NCBI RefSeq assembly: GCF_037975245.1
Contig: NC_092571.1
Coordinates: forward strand, 6,363,501 to 6,427,500
Reading direction: 5' to 3'
DNA length: 64,000 nucleotides
Source of the DNA: Apostichopus japonicus
Lineage: Eukaryota; Echinodermata; Holothuroidea; Aspidochirotida; Stichopodidae
Of the stretch, positions 37,201 to 52,200 are shown in pieces; position 1 is the first letter of the stretch, and each line of letters starts with the position of its first letter. The notes beneath the pieces were generated by a model. That model ran no database searches. It saw only the letters and a program-made list of their open reading frames with translations, and had not been told where the DNA came from. Both the position numbers and the translations under genes were made by a program.

Positions 37201-38952
37201 CATGAAATCAGCATCCATAGAAATTAAAGCATTAAAGAAAAATCATTTGTTTACTACATTTGACTCCCGTGACGTTCGTTAAAAGTCCATTTTATTCCTA
37301 CTGTAGATAACGGGATATAGAGTTTGTCACTACTGCTCTTTGAATTTGGACATTACCTTCCTTTCCGTCTCTTTGCCACTAACGACATCCAAAATTGATT
37401 AAATTATGACCCGACTGTATTTTCTAAAGAGATGTGGTAAACTTGAGTATATACAGTCATAGCTTGTCCCTCTTCCACCTCATCAATGTTCCACTGCTTT
37501 TTTTGTATGTAGAATGAATTAGTTTGAAGCTTTCATTGTTGCAGCAATAAGTTGAGCAAAAGTGTCTTGTCTTTAGCTAATGTAATAACGGTACTGTATA
37601 TGCCTTGAAAGGACAATGAAATGTCTTGTCTTACCGAAAGCTGTTGGAGAGAAAACAGAAGAAAAATATTAACGTAAATTAATGTTACTAAAGTGTAATT
37701 CTTCATGTTATAACGGTTCTCTTGTACTCAAAATAACCGATCAGACATTGCATTTATTTGGCCAGTCAACATAAAAAGCTGTTCATTCATTTACATACAT
37801 TAAGTAACGTGAGTGAATATCCGCCATCGCAGTGAACCGATGTAATAGATGTATGACAATTGCTCTCACTTAACATATTCAATACGTTAACTGTATTTTA
37901 TTTCTAAAGACAAATCATGTTGTTACTTCTTTTGTCAACAATACCGTCGTGACAAGTTCTAATTATCACAACTCTGGATCAAAATATATCAATTTTGTAG
38001 TTTGACTTGGATATTGCATCTTCTGTGTCGTTCTTTTCCTTTTAAACACATATGAAGTCATTTACATTTGACGACTGTGACTGTAGTCATGACAGTGAGT
38101 AGATCATACTATGATATGGCGTGATATATGATAAGGTTGCTACTAGATATGATGACGCTAATACGCTGAAAGCCTAGAACTATACCAGCCAGCTACAAAT
38201 ATGCTATTATCTTTCAAAGTTGCTCTTGTACTGTTCAGCAAATTATTCCTTGATCTTTGAGTAAACATTTTAATCGATATATTACAAGCTGTCTGATCTG
38301 TTTGTAAAGTTTTGGTTTTATATATTTCAAATAGTTCATCTTTTCATCTCCTGGAGAAGTTTCTCATCTTTTTCTCTAGATTGACATAGTTTCACTATGT
38401 CATTGCTGCATCGTTAACTCGAGCGACGACAGGATTGTGTCTGCAGTTAGGTCTATAACACTATTGTGTAAACGTATTTAACTTAAAACAAAATATCTTA
38501 CCGTAAACTGTTCAAGGGAAAACAGTAGAAGAAAAGTTGTTCACGTAATTAAATGTTACTGAAATGTGTACTTCTTCAAATTAAAACGGTTCTCGTGTAC
38601 TAAACATAAGAGATCTGACTATGGGTTTATTTGGACAATCATCTTAAAGAGCTGTTCATTCATTTAAATTCATCAAGTAACGTGAATGAATATCCGCCAT
38701 CGCAGTAAACCGATATGATAGATGTATCATAGTTGCTCACACTTAACATATTAAATATGTTTACTGTATTATTTACATTTGACGACTCTGACTGTAGTCT
38801 TGACAGTGAAGTAGATTATACTACGATACGGCGAGACATATGATAAGGTTGCTACTAGATCTGAGGACGCTCGTACGCTGAATGCCTACATCTCTACCAC
38901 CATAGGCGTAGGAGGGGGAGCTGGGGGGCTGCAGCCCCCAACCATAATTTTT

Positions 38953-39325
38953 GGTGAAAATTCGGGCAATATGCTGAGAAATTTTCGGGCACCTACTGGA
39001 AGAAGAATATTTTGCAACGTGTTTTTAATTTTTTTCTTGGTGAAAATTCGGCAACATGCTGAGAATTTTTCGGGCATCTACTGAAAGAATAATAATTTGC
39101 AATGTGTTTTTCAATTTTTGGGTGAAAATTCGGGCAATATGCTGAGAATTTTTTGAGCACCTACTGAAAGAATAATAATTTGCAATGTGTTTTTCAATTT
39201 TTTGGGTGAAAATTTGGGCAATATGCTGAGAAGTGTTTCGTGCACCTACTGAAAGAATAATAATTTGCAGTCTGTGTTTCAATTTTTTTGGTGCAAATTT
39301 GGGCAACATGCTGAGAATTTTTCGG
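38953..39325. repeat. internal minisatellite of element C
   Basis: Five units start at 38953, 39039, 39121, 39205 and 39290 (82-86 bp). Each begins GGTGAAAATTCGGGCAATAT. The fifth is split by element D and resumes at 39722. Confidence 0.9.
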
Positions 39326-39333
39326 GCACCTAC

Positions 39334-39721
39334 CAGTGGCGGAGCGTCCATACAGTCAGAGGGGGCGGATGCCCCCCTGACGGACTCAAATGGACTGCTG
39401 GCGCCCTTTTCAGCTTTTTACCACGTTTTACTTATTCGCGATTATTGACTTCTTTATTGCGCTCTCAAATACCTATTGACATTTGTCACATTTTGTTGGT
39501 GCAATTTTCTGAAAATGGCGATGACACCTATTTATTCTTCGTTTATCTGCAAATTAGCAAGGCCTGGAAAGGGTCATTTCCGGCGATCTAGGGAGTAACT
39601 TTACTAAAAAATGTCTGTACGCTCCGCGCCAACCTGTGGTGGCGCTCCGCTTAAATAGTGTCGAAAGCACCTCTACAGACCATTCTCTCCCCCGTGACCA
39701 ATACCCCTAGCTCCGCAACTG
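39334..39721. mobile_element. non-autonomous hAT element D nested in C
   Basis: TIRs are CAGTGGCGGAGC and CAGTTGCGGAGC (one mismatch). The duplication GCACCTAC flanks it at 39326-39333 and 39722-39729. The subterminal hairpin GGGGGC-GGAT-GCCCCC is at 39361-39376 and the shared module at about 39565-39662. It is 388 bp with no transposase. Confidence 0.9.
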
Positions 39722-42700
39722 GCACCTACTGAAGAAGAATCATTTGCAATGTGCTTTTTCATTGGTAAAACTTATATTATTATTATTATTATTGTTGTTG
39801 TAACTACTTCCCCAATAATTATAATCAATATGGAAGGGTAATAACACGGAAAATGATTGTATGTTATTGGCATGTGATGTAATAAATGAAGAATGCGTCT
39901 ATGATATGCACATTAACATGTGGAACGCGCGTGGAGCGCACGAAAATTTTGGTTATATTTTTCGGGCAATTCGTTACAACCCCCCCCCCCCCAATCAAAT
40001 GAGGCTCCTACGCCTATGTCTACCACCCAGCTTCAGATATGCTATCCTCTTTCAGAGTTGCTCTTGTACTGTTCAGCAAATCATTCCTTGAGCTGTGAGT
40101 AAACATTTTAATCACAATTTTACAAGCTGTCTGAACTTTTTGTAAAGTTTTGTTTTATATATTTCAAATAGTTCATCTTTTCATCTCATGGAGAAGATTT
40201 TCATGTTTTTTCTCTAGACTGACATAGTTTCACGCTTTCATTGCTGCATCGTTAACTCGAGCGACAGGATCGTGTCTGCATTTAGGTCTATAACACTATT
40301 GTGTATACGTATTAAAATGTCTTACTGTAAACTGTTAAAGAGAAAACAGAAGAAGAAAAGTTGTTAACGTAATTTAATGTTACTGAAGTTTATATTCTTC
40401 TTTATGTTATAACGGTTCTCTTGTACTCAACATAAGAGATCTGACTATGGGATTATTTGGAAAGTCAACTTAAAGAGCTGTTAATTCATTTAAATACATC
40501 AAGTAACGTGAGGGAATATCCGCCATCGCAGTGAACCGATATGATAGATGTATCACAATTGCTCACACTTAACATATTCAATACGTTTACTGTATTTTAT
40601 TTCTAAAGACAGATCATGTGGTTACTACTTTTATCAACAATACCGTCGTGACAAGTTCTAATTATTACAACTCTGGATCAAGATATATCAATTTTGTAGT
40701 TTGACTTGGATATTTAATCTATTTTGTCGTTCTTTTCCTTTCAATCACATCTGAAGTCAGTAACATTTGACGACTGCGACTGTGGTCATGACAGTGAAGT
40801 ATATAGATCATACTATGATATGGCGTGATATATGATAAGGTTGCTACTAGATCTGATGACGCTAGTACACTGAATGCCTACAACTATACCAGCCAGCTAC
40901 AAATATGCTATTCTCTTTCAAAGTTGCTCTTGTACTGTTCAGCAAATTATTCCTTGATCTGTGAGTAAACATTTTAATCATTATTTTAAAAGCTGTCTGA
41001 ACTTTTTGTAAAGTTTTGTTTTATATATTTCAAATAGTTCATCTTTTCATCTCATGGAGAAGATTTTCATGTTTTTTCTCTAGACTGACATAGTTTCACG
41101 CTTTCATTGCTGCATCGTTAACTCGAGCGACAGGATCGTGTCTGCATTTAGGTCTATAACACTATTGTGTATACGTATTAAAATGTCTTACTGTAAACTG
41201 TTAAAGAGAAAACAGAAGAAGAAAAGTTGTTAACGTAATTTAATGTTACTGAAGTTTATATTCTTCTTTATGTTATAACGGTTCTCTTGTACTCAACATA
41301 AGAGATCTGACTATGGGATTATTTGGAAAGTCAACTTAAAGAGCTGTTAATTCATTTAAATACATCAAGTAACGTGAGGGAATATCCGCCATCGCAGTGA
41401 ACCGATATGATAGATGTATCACAATTGCTCACACTTAACATATTCAATACGTTTACTGTATTTTATTTCTAAAGACAGATCATGTGGTTACTACTTTTAT
41501 CAACAATACCGTCGTGACAAGTTCTAATTATTACAACTCTGGATCAAGATATATCAATTTTGTAGTTTGACTTGGATATTTAATCTATTTTGTCGTTCTT
41601 TTCCTTTCAATCACATCTGAAGTCAGTAACATTTGACGACTGCGATTGTAGTCATGACAGTGAAGTATATAGATCATACTATGATATGGCGTGATATATG
41701 ATAAGGTTGCTACTAGATCTGATGACGCTAGTACACTGAATGCCTACAACTATACCAGCCAGCTACAAATATGCTATTCTCTTTCAAAAGTTGCTTTTGT
41801 ACTGTTCAGCAAATTATTCCTTGATCTGTGAGTAAACATTTTAATCATTATTTTAAAAGCTGTCTGAACTTTTTGTGAAAGTTTTGGTTTTATGTATTTC
41901 AAATAGTTCATGTTTTCATCTCATGGAGAAGTTGTTCATGTTTTTCTCTAGACTGACATAGTTTCACGCTTTCATTGCTGTATCGTTAAATCGAGCGTAA
42001 GGATCTTGATTGCATTTATGTCTATAACACTATTGTGTATACGTTTTTAAACAAAAATTAATGTCTTACGGTCAGCTGTTATAGAGAAAATAAAAGAAGA
42101 AAAGTTGTTAACGTAATTTAATGTTACTAAAGTGTATACTTCTTTATGTTATAACGGTTCTTGTACTCAACATAAGAGATCAGACTATGGGTTTACTTGG
42201 ACAGTTAACTTAAACAGCTGTTCATTCATTTAAATACATCAAGTAACGTGAGAGAATATCCGCCATCTCAGTGAACCGATATGATAGATGTATGACAATT
42301 GCTCTCACTTAACATATTCAATACGTTAACTGTTTTTTATATCTAAAGACAGACCATGTGGTTACTACTTTTACCAACAATACCGTCGTGACAAGTTTTA
42401 ATTATCACAACTCTGGATCAATATATATCAATTTTGTAGTTTGACTTGGATATTGCATCTTCTGTGTCGTTCTTTCCCTTTCAATCACATCTGAAGTCAG
42501 TAACATTTGACGACTGTGACTGTAGTCATGACAGTGAAGTATATAGATCATACTATGATATGGCGTGATATATGATAAGGTTGCTACTAGATCTGATGAC
42601 GCTAGTACACTGAATGCCTACAACTATACCAGCCAGCTACAAATATGCTATTCTCTTTCAAAGTTGCTCTTGTAATGTTCAGCAAATTATTCCTTGATCT

Positions 42701-45107
42701 GTGAGTAAACATTTTAATCATTATTTTACAGGCTGTCGGAACTTTTTGTGAAAGTTTTGGTTTATGTATTTCAAATAGTTCATTTTTCATCTCATGGAGA
42801 AGTTGTTCATGTTTTTCTCTAGACTGACATAGTTTCACGCTGTCATTGCTGCATCGCTAACTCGAGCGACAGGATTGTGTCTGCATTTTGGTCTATAACA
42901 TTATTGTGTACACGTATTTAAATTAAAATAAAATATCTTACGGTCACCTGGTAAAGGAAAAAAAGAAGAAGAAAAGTTGTTAACGTCAATTAATGTTACT
43001 GAAGTGTATACTTCTTCATGTTATAACGGTTCTAATGTACTCAACATAAGAGAACAGACTATGGGTTTATTGGACAGTAAACTTAAAGAGCTGTTCATTC
43101 ATTTAAATACATCAAGTAATGTGAGAGAATATCCGCCATCGCAGTGAACCGATATGATAGATGTATCACAATTGCTCTCACTTAACATATTCAATACGAT
43201 TACTGTATTTTATTTCTAAAGACAGATCATGTGGTTACTACTTTTATCAACAATACCGTCGTGACAAGTTCTAATTATCACAACTCTGGATCAAGATATA
43301 TCATGTTTTTAGTTTGACTTGGATATTACATCTTCTGTCAGTTACATTTGACGACCGCGACTGTAGTCATGACAGTGAAGTAGATCATACTATGATATGG
43401 CGTGATATATGATAATGTTGCTGCTAGATCTGAGGACACTAGTACTTTGAATGCCTACAACTCTACCACCCAGCTACAAATATGCTATTCGCTTTCAAAG
43501 CTGCTCTTGTACTGTTCAGCAAATCATTCCTTGAGCTGTGAGTAAACATTTTACTCATTATTTTACAAGCTGTCTGAACTTTTTGTGAAAGTTTTGGTAT
43601 TATATATTTCAAATAGTTCATCTTTTCATCTCACGGAGAAGTTTTTCTCTAGACTGACATTGTTTCACGCTGTCATTGCTGCATCGTTAACTCGAGCGAC
43701 AGGATCTTGAATGCATTTAGATCTATAACACTATTGTGTATACGTATTTAAACTAAAATGAATGTCTTACGGTCAACTGTTATAGAGAAACAAAAGAAGA
43801 ACTTTGTATGTTACTGAAGTGTATACTTCCTAATTATGTTACGGTTCTCATGTACTCAGCATAAGAGATCTGACTATGCATATTATTTGGACAGTTAACT
43901 TAAAGAGCTGCTGATTCCTTTAAATACATCAAGTAACGTGAGTGGATATCCGCCATCCGTATGTTAGCATAGGAAAGTTGTTAACGTAAATTTTTAAAGT
44001 CAAGTCACGTGGTTACTATTTTTGTCAACATGACAGTCTTCAACTATACCGCACAGCCTTAGGTAGGCTCTTCATTTTCAAACTTATTCTTGTACTGTAT
44101 ATTTATTTATTGATTGAGCTGTGATAAACATTCTAATCATTAGGTTGCAAGTTGTCTGAAATGATTGTTAACTTTTGGTTTATATATTTCACGTTAGTCC
44201 ATCACTTCATCCCATCAAGAATATTTTACAATTTTTATACAGATAATACTGGATTAGATTGTTACTCTCATTTTGGCATGGTATTCTTAGTTTCATCTAA
44301 ACGACTGTACACGTCCGTACCACTGTTATTCAATGTAAGTATTCAAAATGATATTAATGTCTTACCATATACTTTTACAGAGGAATTAGAAGAAAAAGAA
44401 GAAGAAGACGAAGAAGTATACTTTTTCATATCACCAAAATTATGTTGTTAAGTAACCATCATGCGATTTCAGAATACACTGTAATGATTACAGCCACATC
44501 AATCAGCTTATTCAAAGCATTAAGTGACGTCGATGCATTATCGCCGTCGACGTGAACTCGTGTGATAATCGTAACTTTCATCAGAAATTATACATAATCG
44601 TTTGGAAGTTGAACTTATCTAATCTCACCTATCACATAATCACCATTCTTACCGCGTTTAAAGGATACTCCTTTATTCACTTATTTTCGATCCCGTTACA
44701 GTCAAATTATGAATATTGTGGATAACGGGATGCAGAGTTTGTCACTACTGGATGTAATATTTGCACTTTTTATTTTGATATTACCATTCCATCTTCTTGC
44801 TTGCCACTAGTGATCCGTAGCTAATTACGTTATTACTGTTCCGACATTAAAACAGATTATATGCTATTGTAAACAACCATAGTATGATAATCACTGTATA
44901 TTTAATTATTCGTATACTTTTTATGTCCCAAATTGTTTAAGTAGATTTGATAAAAAAGAAATGTCTTACATTCTATTTCTAAAGAGAGGACAGAAGAAGA
45001 AAATATTTAGTTAAACTAACATAATGGAGGGTGCTTTTTTTTTTGGTTATACTAATCAACATGCGATAACGGAATATACTGTCATAGATCTGTGACATAA
45101 GTATGCT

Positions 45108-45110
45108 ATG

Positions 45111-45158
<48 letters not shown>

Positions 45159-45231
45159 TTATTTATTTATATTTACATATATATATATATATACATATAT
45201 GTATATATATATATATTTATTTATATATATT

Positions 45232-45302
<71 letters not shown>
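45108..45302. repeat. (TA)n with TTTA interruptions
   Basis: About 195 bp, similar in structure to 21012-21206. Confidence 0.95.
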
Positions 45303-45305
<3 letters not shown>

Positions 45306-46953
45306 TTTTAATTTATATTCTTTGGCGGCATTAACTTTATTGCTGGTGTATTTAAATGTATGTCAACATAGTTACTGATATAGTTTTACTAATAAATTCA
45401 AATGAAATTTCTCACCGATGACTTAATGATATCGAAAACAGAAGAAGAACCTCATTAACCGAAAGTAAAGTTAGTGATATATATACTTGTGTTTGTTACA
45501 ACATTTATCTGGTTAAAGTGATCAACGTTCGAGGACAGAGTAAACAGTTAGCATTACAGCCAACTCAGTTAGCTATTAATGTAATACAAATCACTAATTG
45601 ACATAGTCGCATATCCGACGTCGTTGTGTAAATGTCATCGATATGCTAGAAGTATGAGATCAATCGGCTATTCATTCAATGCATACCATCAAGTAATGTG
45701 GGTGCATATCCGCTATTGCAGTGAACCCACATAATAACCATAACTTCAATCAGAGAGTGTGTTTTTACATCCGTGAAAACCATCTCATTCCACTTTGCAT
45801 TTAATCACCACGTAAAGTTTATTTTATCGCTATTTTGCATCAAGACATTTAACAATTCAGATACATAACTTTAGAGTGTGATTCATTTCTTATTATCAAC
45901 CTCATCGTGATGTATGATACGAGAGGAACTAGGTTAGATCTGATGGAGCCAGTACGTCGCATTTCATCGCCTGCTGTCCAACTGCGAGTATAGTATCGCC
46001 TCTAACTTTTAGTCTTGCACTTTTCATTATTCATAGAAACATTTACCCATTTTTCGTCAGTTGTTTAGATAAATATCTTAAATGTTGGTTTTCATATTCA
46101 AAATTCGTTCATCTTTATCAAGAAGACTTTTCCACAGCTTGGATATACGTCATTGACTGGTTCGTAACTTTCGGGATCACGAACTTCATCTACGATGTCT
46201 GCACCTGGTGTGTTAAAGGCCTGTCAATGTAGTAATGAAATATCTTACCCGAATCTTTTATGGAAAAATACATAGGAAAATTGAATAACGTACAATAAGA
46301 AGGTACTGTGTACTTCATATAACAAAACAACAAACGAGATCAGAGACGACTAGTATGATTTCAGCTACATCCATCAGCAATTCATTCAATGCAAAACATA
46401 AAGTGACGTTGGTGAATATCGGTCGTCGCAGTGAACTCACATGATAACATTATGTTTTATCAGAGGTTTATGCATCATTGCTGTGAATTCTACGAACCTC
46501 CTGTGTAATTTTAACCATTGCTATTCAGTTGTAAGTTTTATGAGAATACCTTTGCTTACTATTTTTCTCACCAGCAACGCTCGCGAGAGATTTATTAGTA
46601 ACTAAAAAGGCATTAACTGATCTGGTACATTATCTCCGTAGTCGTGAATCCACACTGACCTTCCAAATGACATTTTGTGGGGGGAAATAGTGAACGACTC
46701 TTACCAAATGCATTTAAATGTGTAAAATGTGTTACTATCGTTAAAATTTGCGCTTATTTTATCAGATTATTACATTTGATTATTCACTAAACTGTAGTAT
46801 ACTTTCTACTCGCTATTTGCAAATTGGCTTACAAGATTTATTAAACTTTCGTTTATTTGTTCAAAAGTCATATATCTTTTTATAACTTAAAGACGTTTCC
46901 ACTGTTTGTTTATAGTATGACTTAGTTAATGCAATCATTTTGGCAGCATTTAC

Positions 46954-47064
46954 TTTATCGAAGAGTACTACACTTCATGTGAATGTCTATAAACGTATTC
47001 ACTTCTTAATTATTTTGATCATTTCAATCTAAGTCAACAAATTAAAATGTCTTACCAAGGTTGT
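46954..47064 (-). other. micro-exon-like pair (9 nt + 33 nt)
   Basis: Minus strand: CTATAG|ACAACCTTG|GTAAGA (47056-47064), a 69-nt spacer ending TTTATAG, a 33-nt block (46954-46986), then GTAAATG. Joining them in the phase open elsewhere creates TGA at the junction. Confidence 0.3.
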
Positions 47065-48631
47065 CTATAGAGAAACCAAAAATTTAAAATATTATCTTAA
47101 CTTGACGTTATTGAAGTGTGTATATCCAAACGTTACAAAAATTCCCTTGTTTACGAACTCAACATGCAAGAGCAGAGTAACTTTATGAATACAGCAAGAA
47201 CATTCAGCTATTTATTTAATGCAAAGAATTAAAGGCTCAATACGTGTTTGCTGATGAATTTCGGAAAACAAACTTCCGAAGCAGATTCAATGTTTCGTAT
47301 TCTAAATGCACTCTGACCTGGGTTTAATGTCTGGGTTTAATGTCTGGGTTTAATGTCGAAAAGCTGATGCAATCGACAGTAAGACATTTATTTTATGTTG
47401 CCCTTATATGGTGCTAACGATTTACCGTAAAAATCACTGCGACCGCCCATATCAGCATGTTCATTACACAAATGTAACCTATATATACTCGTATCGTTCA
47501 CTTTTTTGACCCAATTCTACGGAGGAAACGTCTGAAAACACCTGTTCATTCATTACAATGGAGAGAATGACACAATTTCGCAAGATACATCGGTAAGACC
47601 GAAAGAAAGATACTATTCAAGAGAAGGGACCTATCATAGGCTAGCCATGAAAGTGAAAGTATTCCTAGGCCTAACGGTCGTAAACAAAACAGAGAGATTT
47701 GATTGACGCATGGTGTGTTGGGCGGGGCTTGCAAAGTTTGATTGAAGTTTGTAGAATCTACGGACTCGTTAATAAATCTGGCGAATTTTATGCAGCTCAA
47801 AATGTTTAACGACAGATAACTCAATAAAAATGATGAATATTGATATGGAAATAGCATAGAACGGTGTCATTTTCATTTAGCATTTATTGCAATAAGCTGG
47901 AAAGTTCGAAGTTTAAATTTGGCAAACACGTACTGAGACTTTAAGTGACGTCGGTATATTACCGTCGTCGTCGTGAATCCATACAGATAGGTGATAACAT
48001 TATTCACAGGTGTATACATTATCGTGTGGAGCATGAGTTCCGGGATACTCTCACATATCGTCTACTCACCGTTCTAACTTTAGTTTAACAATTCAATTTT
48101 GGCAGCATTTACTTCATCAAGAGGTTCTTCACTTCATGTTAATGTCTATAGATATCTTACTTCTTAATATTGTGTACGACTTTAAATTAAATTCCTTACC
48201 TCCGACTTCAATAGAGAGACATAAAGAATTCAAAATATTATTGTGAATTTACGTTACGGAAATGTATATTGTTTGATGGTAGTGCAAGTCTATTGTTAAA
48301 GTACTCTACATGCCAGAGCAGAGTATAGTGCTATGAGTACAGCCAGAACAATTGACTGTTCAGTCAGTGCAAAGCATAAAGTGACATTTGTATTTGAACC
48401 CAGTCGTCGTGAATCCTCACATGAGGAGATTATTATAGCAGATTATTTTATTTGATTAATCGCTCAACTGTAGTATGCTTTACACTCTCTACCTTCATAG
48501 TTGGCTAAGAATATTTTTTAACATTGGAGATATATGTGCACAACTCATACATTGTTTTATCCCATGAAGACATTACCATTGCTTGTCTGTAAATTGACCT
48601 AGTTTAACAATTGCATTTTGGCAGCATTTAC

Positions 48632-48736
48632 TTAATCGAGGGAGTCTTCACTTTTTGTGAATCACTTTAGATAATTTACTTGTTTATATTGCCTTTCTTA
48701 ACTATACAACTTCAAATTAAAATAACTTACCCCAGG
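48632..48736 (-). other. micro-exon-like pair (6 nt + 33 nt), open
   Basis: Minus strand: TATTGAAG|CCTGGG|GTAAGT (48731-48736), a 66-nt spacer ending TCTAAAG, a 33-nt block (48632-48664), then GTAAATG. Joined, they read LGDSQKVKTPSI with no stop. Confidence 0.35.
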
Positions 48737-49147
48737 CTTCAATAGAAAGAAAAAATCCAAAATATTATCTTAACTTAACATAAACTGAGGTTTATATTTC
48801 TTTATGGTAAAACAAGTCTATTGTCTAAGTACTCAACACGCGAGAGCAGAGTATAGTGAAATTAATACAGCCAGAACATATGACTGTTCATTTAAGTCGA
48901 AAGCATTAAGTGACGTCGGTATATTTCTCACGTTGTGGTACATCCTCACAGATAAGACACCTCAATCAGAGATGGCTGCATTATCTTATAGAACTGATTG
49001 CCGGTAAACCCGCATCCATCATCTGCAAACCATTCTTATTCAGTTGTATAACTTTAAATAGAAATTCTTTGTTCTTTTCTTTTCAAACCGTTATCTTCTG
49101 GGTAGGTACATTCGCAAACTCTGTTTCCTGATATATAAAACATTCAC

Positions 49148-49257
49148 TTCATCGAAGAAATCTTCAGTTCATGTGCATGGCTATACACTTAACACCTCTT
49201 AATTATTTTGATCGTTTTACTCTAAGTCAACAAATATAAATGTCTTACCAAAGTCAT
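49148..49257 (-). other. micro-exon-like pair (9 nt + 33 nt)
   Basis: Minus strand: CTATAG|ATGACTTTG|GTAAGA (49249-49257), a 68-nt spacer ending TGTATAG, a 33-nt block (49148-49180), then GTGAATG. The donor of the second block has changed from GTAA to GTGA yet remains canonical. Confidence 0.3.
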
Positions 49258-52200
49258 CTATAGAGAAATGATTAGAACAACATATTACCATAAATTAACG
49301 TTACAGGAGTGTATAGTTCCACACGTTACAACAATTATCTTGTTCACGTACTCAACATGCAAGAGCAGAGTAATTTTATGAATACAGCAAAAACAATCAG
49401 TTATTTATTTAATGCATAGAACAATGTGACGTCGGTATATTACCGCCGATGTCGTGAATCCATACAGGTAGGTGATAACCTTAAATTATCGTATGCTCAC
49501 CATTCTAACTTTAGTTTATCAATTCATATTTGGCAGCAATCACTTCATGAGGGTGGTCTTCACGGCATATTAATGTCTATAGACATATTACTTCTTAATA
49601 TTTAGATTTTCAATATAAAACTTCAAATACAAAATCTTAATCCGTGACTTCAATAGAACAAAAAGAAGAAAGAAAATAGAGGTGCCAAAATATTATCGTG
49701 AATTAGCAATACTGAGGTGTATTCCTTTATGGTACAACAAGTCTATTTTTAAGTATTCAACATGCCAGAGCAAGAGCATATTGTTATGAATACCGCAAAA
49801 AACAATTGACTGTTTATTCAGTGCAATACATTAAGTGACATTGGTATATTAACCCCATCGTCGTGAATCCTAACATATCAGAGAATATTACAGCATATTA
49901 TTATTTTTGATTATTCACTGAGCTGTAGTAAACTTTCTACTCACTGTTTTGCAAGTTGGCCAACAAGATTTGTTACAATTTGGTTTGTTTGTTTACAAGT
50001 CATATATCTTTTTTATGAAAGGGATCTTTACTTCATGTGAATGTCTATATACGTTAACTTCTTAATTGTTCAACTCTAAGTCAACAAATTAAACTGTCTT
50101 ACCATAGTTTGCTATAGAGAGTCAAAAGAAGAACATATTATCTTAAATTGACATGACAGATGTGTATATTCCCATTCGTTACAACAATTACCATTTTTAC
50201 GTACTCAACATGCAAGAGCAAAGTATTTTATTAATATACAGACAGATTAATCGGCTGTTCAATAAATACAAGGTATTTACTTACGTTGGTACATTATCCC
50301 CCGTTGTAGTGAATCCACACAGGCGATTACATTATTCACAAGTGTATATATTATCGTTTGGAGTCTGATTTTCGTGATATTCTCACATAACGTATACTCA
50401 CCATTCTAAACTTAGTTTAACATTTCAGTGTTGGAGGCATTTACTTCATCAAGGTCACTTCATGTTAATGTCTATAGACATTTTACTTCTTAATATTGAG
50501 ATTTTGTACTATACAACTTCAAATTAACATATCTTAATCCGTGACTTCAATAGGAATGTAGTGTTATGAACACAGCCAGAACAATTGACTGTTCATTTGG
50601 TGAAAAGCATTAAGTGACATTGGTATATTAACCCCGTCGTCGTGAATCCTAACATATAAGATAATATTACAGCAGATTATTATTTGTTATTATTCACTGA
50701 ACTGTGGTATACTTTCTACTCACTATTTTGCAAGTCGGCTTACAAGATTTGTTACAATTTGGTATGTTTTTTCACAAGTCATGTATCTTTTTATCTCATG
50801 AAGACTTTACCATTGCTTGTATGTACATTGGCCTAGTTTAACAATTACATTTGGGCAGCATTTTCATCACCGAGGGGGTCCTTCTTCATTTGAATGTCTA
50901 TAGACATATTACTTGTATTTATTGTAACTTTTTACTATACAACTTGAAATGAAAATATCCTACCCTTCACTGTAATAGAGAGGAATACACAAAATATTAT
51001 CTTTTATTAACATTACTGAGGTGTTTATTTCTTTATGGTACAATAAGTCTCTAGTTTAAGTAGTCAACATGCAAGAATAGGAAAGTAGTGTTGTGAATAC
51101 AGCCAGAACAATTGACAATACACTTAGTGGACAGCATAGAGTGACGTCGGAAGATTGCCCACGTTGTGGTGAATCCTCACAGATAGGAGACCTATCCGGA
51201 TATTCTCACATATCGTATAATCACCATTGTAACTTTAGTTTATCAATTCATCTTTGGCAGCAATTACTTTATGAAGAGGGTCTTCACGGCATGTTAATGT
51301 CTATAGACATATTACTTTTTAATATTTAGATTTTTAATATACAACTTAAAATACAAAATCTTAATCCATGACTTCAATAGAACAAAAAGAAGAAAGAAAA
51401 TAGAGGTGCCAAAATATTATCGTGAATGAGCAATACTGAGGTGTATTCCTTTATGGTACAACAAGTCTATTGTTAAGTACTCAACATGCCAGAGCAAGAG
51501 CACATTGTTATGAATACCGCAAAAAACAATTGACTGTTTATTCAGTGCAATGCATTAAGTGAAATTGGTATATTAACCCCGTCGTCGTGAATCCTCACAG
51601 ATAGGAAGTTATTATAGCAGAATATTATATTTGAATATTCAATGAACTGTAGTATACTTTCTACTCACTGTTTTGCAAGTTGGCCAACAAGATTTTTTAA
51701 ATTTGGTTTGTTTGTTCACAAGTCATATATCTTTTTCATGAAAGGGATCTTTACTTCATGTGAATGTCTATAAATGTTTAACTTCTTAATTGTTCAACTC
51801 TACGTCAACATATTAAACTGTCTTACCATAGTTTACTATAGAGAGTCAAAAGAAGAACATATTATCTTAAATTGGCATGACAGATGTGTATATTTTCACT
51901 ACCTACAACAATCACCTTGTTTACGTACTCAACATGCAAGAGCAAAGTATTTTATTAATATACAGACAGATTAATCGGCTGTTCAATAAATACAAGGCAT
52001 AAACTGACGTTGGTACATTATCCCCCGTCGTAGTGAATCCACGCAGGCGATTACATTATTCACAGGTGTATACATTATCGTTTGGATCCTGATTTCCGGG
52101 ATATTCTCACATATCGTATACTCACCATTCTAAACTTAGTTTAACACTTCAATTTTGGCAACAGTTACTTCATGAAAGGGGTCTTCACGGCATGTTAATG

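Larger units (their letters stand above)
38901..40018. mobile_element. non-autonomous hAT element C (CATAGGCGTAGGAG TIR)
   Basis: The ends are CATAGGCGTAGGAG and its inverse CTCCTACGCCTATG. The duplication TCTACCAC flanks it at 38893-38900 and 40019-40026. The palindrome GGGGGCTGCAGCCCCC is at 38924-38939. It contains an 82-86 bp minisatellite and a nested element. It has no transposase. It interrupts an 870-bp satellite unit, so it is younger than that copy. Element A at 6227 is a close relative. Confidence 0.9.
37600..43960 (-). repeat. ~870-bp tandem array, 7 copies, interrupted by hAT elements
   Basis: 'AATATCCGCCATCGCAGTGA' recurs near 37817, 38691, 40515, 41381, 42253 and 43126, with a degenerate copy near 43945. 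Copies about 40090-40950 and 40955-41815 are almost identical (866-bp period), so amplification is recent. Minus-strand 6-nt inserts here are CTTTCG, TTTACG, TTTACA (twice), CTGACC, GTGACC and TTGACC, each followed by GTAAGA. One copy has lost about 170 bp next to the hAT insertion. Confidence 0.85.

Noticed and set aside
39025-39351. Repetitive minus-strand frame in element C
   Set aside because: It is the 82-86 bp minisatellite read in frame; unit lengths are not constant multiples of three.
44152-44451. Plus-strand frame ending in a Glu-rich tail
   Set aside because: The Glu-rich part is the complement of the minus-strand pyrimidine tract of an array unit, so it is explained by the cassette.
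48390-48425. GATTCACGACGACG block as a third exon of each unit
   Set aside because: The AG before it is often TG and the following GT is not kept among copies.
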